Positions 62,225 through 64,000 of a stretch of 64,000 bases of DNA are shown here, one piece after another. The notes below the pieces were generated by a model. The model made no database searches. It worked only from the letters and a program-made list of their open reading frames with translations, and had not been told where the DNA came from. Each line of letters opens with the position of its first letter. Within the stretch, counting starts at the first letter, position 1. The DNA comes from VXYL01 sp965199915 (GTDB lineage Bacteria > Pseudomonadota > Gammaproteobacteria > Pseudomonadales > Azotimanducaceae): assembly GCA_965199915.1 (NCBI GenBank), contig OZ241348.1, positions 3,100,001 to 3,164,000 on the forward strand, in the 5' to 3' direction. Position numbers and translations under genes: made by a program.

Positions 62225-64000
62225 ATGCTATTGCGCTCCCACCGCCAAACAGGCGCCGCCGATGGTTTGCCCACCGTGACTCCGTTCCACACCGCACCGC
62301 TTGGAGGGCCGAGCCGGCAGCGTCGCACCCTCGCGGCGGCCGCGCTCGCAATCGTCGCAGCCGCCGGCGCGGCGGGGCAGACGATCGAACGTGTGGAACC
62401 GCCGAACTGGTGGATTGGCTTCGAGCACAACACGTTGCAACTCCTCGTGTACGGCGAGGGTGTCGCGCGCCTGCGCCCAACGGTGGCCAAACGCGGCGTG
62501 ACGGTGCAACAAACAACCACCACCGGCAACCCGAACTACCTCTTCGTGCGGATGCGCATCGATGCCGAGACCGAACCCGGCGCGTTCGACATCCGCTTCG
62601 AGAACGAAGGCGCCAGCCTGACGCACCGCTACACGCTGACGAATCGCAACCCCGAGCCGTTGCCGGGGTTCACCTCCGCCGACGCGATCTACCTCATCAC
62701 GCCGGACCGCTTCGCCAACGGCGACCCCGCCAACGACAACGCCGGCGGCCTTGGCGACCAAGTGGACCGCAGCCAACCGCTGGCGCGCCACGGCGGCGAC
62801 TTGCGGGGACTGGCCGAGCGCCTCGACTACATCGCCGAACTCGGCTTCACGTCGATCTGGCTCAACCCCTTGCTCGAAAATGCCATGCCCGCCTATTCGT
62901 ACCACGGCTACGCGACAACGGACTTCTACCGCGTGGATCCGCGTTTCGGCAGCAACGACGACTTCGTGGCCCTGGCCGCGGCCGCCCGAAAACGCGGCCT
63001 CGGGCTCATCATGGACGTGATCGTCAACCACTGCGGCCTGCACCACTGGTGGATGCGGGATCCGCCGAGCGACGATTGGGTTCACGACGCGCCGCCAACC
63101 GCGGACGAACTGCGCGTTTGGTTGGAGAGCGGAACGCCGTGGAAGGGCTATCGGCAGACCAACCACAGCAAGACGGTGAGTTTGGATCCTTACGCCTCGG
63201 AGGTCGATCGCCGGGGCCTCTACGACGGTTGGTTCGTGCCCGACATGCCGGATCTCAACCAAGACAATCCGCTCATGGCCGAGTACCTCATTCAGAACGC
63301 CATCTGGTGGATCGAAACCGCCGGTCTGCACGGCGTGCGCATGGACACCTATCCATACGGCGGCAAGGAGTTCATGGCCGAGTGGACGCGGCGCGTAATG
63401 CGCGAATACCCGACCTTCTCCGTGGTCGGCGAAGAGTGGACGCCGAATCCGCTCATCGCGGCGTATTGGCAGCGGGGCGGCGTCAAGCACGACGGCTACC
63501 AGTCTTGGCTGACGCATGTGATGGATTTTCCCGTGCAAACGAAACTCGTGCCCGCGTTGGTGGACGACGAGCAGTGGAACAGCGGGCTCATCACGCTCTA
63601 CGAGAGTTTGGTGAACGACGTGCTCTACCCGGATACGCACGCCCTGATGATCTTCGCGGACAATCACGACACCCCCCGCGTCTTCAAGCAGCTCGGCGAA
63701 GACTACGGGCTCTTCGAACTGGCGATGGCGTATCTCGCCACCATGCGCGGCGTGCCGCAGATCTACTACGCCACGGAAATCCTCGGCACGCACGAGGCCC
63801 CGGGCCACGGCGACATCCGCAGCGACTTTCCAGGCGGCTGGCCGGGCGACGCCGCGGACGCTGTCTCCGGGCGCGGTTTGACGCCGGCGCAACGCCAAGC
63901 CCAGACGCTGGTGCGCACGCTGTTCAACTGGCGCAAAGAGCAACCAGCGATACACCGCGGCCGGCTGCTGCACTTTCTGCCCCGCGCGACAGACGGCTAC
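62225..64000 (+). CDS. Periplasmic GH13 alpha-amylase/cyclomaltodextrinase (partial)
   Basis: A glycoside hydrolase family 13 enzyme cut by the window end at 64000. After a signal-like RRTLAAAALAIVAAAGAAG segment, a cyclomaltodextrinase N-terminal beta domain precedes DAIYLITPDRFANGDPAND. The catalytic residues are in VRMDTYPY (Asp), VVGEEW (Glu) and FADNHDTPR (Asp); MDVIVNHCG is the usual region I. DFPVQTKL and YATEILG are further GH13 landmarks. ATG 62225 or GTG 62276 start it. Probably degrades maltodextrins or pullulan in the periplasm. Confidence 0.87.
   Translation, partial: MLLRSHRQTGAADGLPTVTPFHTAPLGGPSRQRRTLAAAALAIVAAAGAAGQTIERVEPPNWWIGFEHNTLQLLVYGEGVARLRPTVAKRGVTVQQTTTTGNPNYLFVRMRIDAETEPGAFDIRFENEGASLTHRYTLTNRNPEPLPGFTSADAIYLITPDRFANGDPANDNAGGLGDQVDRSQPLARHGGDLRGLAERLDYIAELGFTSIWLNPLLENAMPAYSYHGYATTDFYRVDPRFGSNDDFVALAAAARKRGLGLIMDVIVNHCGLHHWWMRDPPSDDWVHDAPPTADELRVWLESGTPWKGYRQTNHSKTVSLDPYASEVDRRGLYDGWFVPDMPDLNQDNPLMAEYLIQNAIWWIETAGLHGVRMDTYPYGGKEFMAEWTRRVMREYPTFSVVGEEWTPNPLIAAYWQRGGVKHDGYQSWLTHVMDFPVQTKLVPALVDDEQWNSGLITLYESLVNDVLYPDTHALMIFADNHDTPRVFKQLGEDYGLFELAMAYLATMRGVPQIYYATEILGTHEAPGHGDIRSDFPGGWPGDAADAVSGRGLTPAQRQAQTLVRTLFNWRKEQPAIHRGRLLHFLPRATDGY

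Noticed and set aside
1..64000. tRNA, rRNA or CRISPR loci
   Set aside because: No T-arm/anticodon pattern, rRNA segment or spaced repeat array was recognised on reading both strands; a covariance search was not possible.

Overview
The window is GC-rich, densely coded DNA from what looks like a marine gammaproteobacterium. A DUF2782 protein, a c5-type cytochrome, a tail-specific protease, a TRAP system with a TatT lipoprotein and a bacterial NaV-type channel all fit that. Fibronectin-III, LRR and sulfatase-like genes, a deazaflavin (F420) synthase and a PhyH dioxygenase suggest a host-associated lifestyle, for example a sponge symbiont. That last point is inference; no rRNA or tRNA gene was seen that could settle taxonomy.

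Layout. 1-1000: decayed toxin-antitoxin DNA (AbiE-like, Uma2-like). 1004-3158: glycosyltransferase and PhyH dioxygenase. 3505-5079: LLM oxidoreductase and DUF2782 protein. 5113-17330: a minus-strand branched-chain amino-acid-type ABC operon (livH, livM, livG, livF, HAD phosphatase, FAD oxidase, with an enoyl-CoA hydratase upstream). It is split by two insertions: a plus-strand FnIII/LRR surface protein, and a membrane sulfatase-like gene placed between livG and livF with duplicated fragments at its borders. 17636-19325: truncated M20 amidohydrolase and an AAA ATPase. 19526-24259: PQQ/cytochrome c protein, MoaD, a second sulfatase-like paralogue and a voltage-gated channel. 24273-28217: biotin carboxylase, DUF523 and two acyl-CoA dehydrogenases. 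28237-32079: TRAP transporter (DctM, DctQ, DctP, TatT). 32202-35809: a probable selenocysteine-containing peroxiredoxin-like protein, SNase/excalibur nuclease, glutamate dehydrogenase and MoaB. 35897-38766: ketoacyl synthase and CmcJ-like oxygenase. 38918-44998: oppABCDF. 45000-56852: polysaccharide locus (flippase, AsnB-GT4 fusion, two O-antigen-ligase-like proteins, GT4). 56849-59308: fbiC. 59465-64000: Prc protease, cytochrome c, and a GH13 amylase cut by the window edge.

The most notable points are these. (1) An in-frame UGA replaces the catalytic cysteine of the redoxin gene and is followed by a SECIS-like hairpin. (2) A 274-bp palindromic MITE-like element sits in frame inside an O-antigen ligase gene, and a second, partial copy encodes part of the same protein's N-terminus. 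(3) The periplasmic loops of both O-antigen ligases, and of OppC, are enlarged by beta-sandwich domains. (4) One ligase gene carries a 14 x 21-bp tandem repeat ending in a 38-bp perfect hairpin. (5) The liv operon has been invaded by a sulfatase-like cassette, leaving partial duplications and a 60-codon chimeric mini-gene.

Most genes have an ordinary metabolic or transport identity and lie in tight operons with ATGA or TGATG overlaps. Short GC-rich inverted repeats recur at gene ends and probably act as terminators or REP-like elements.
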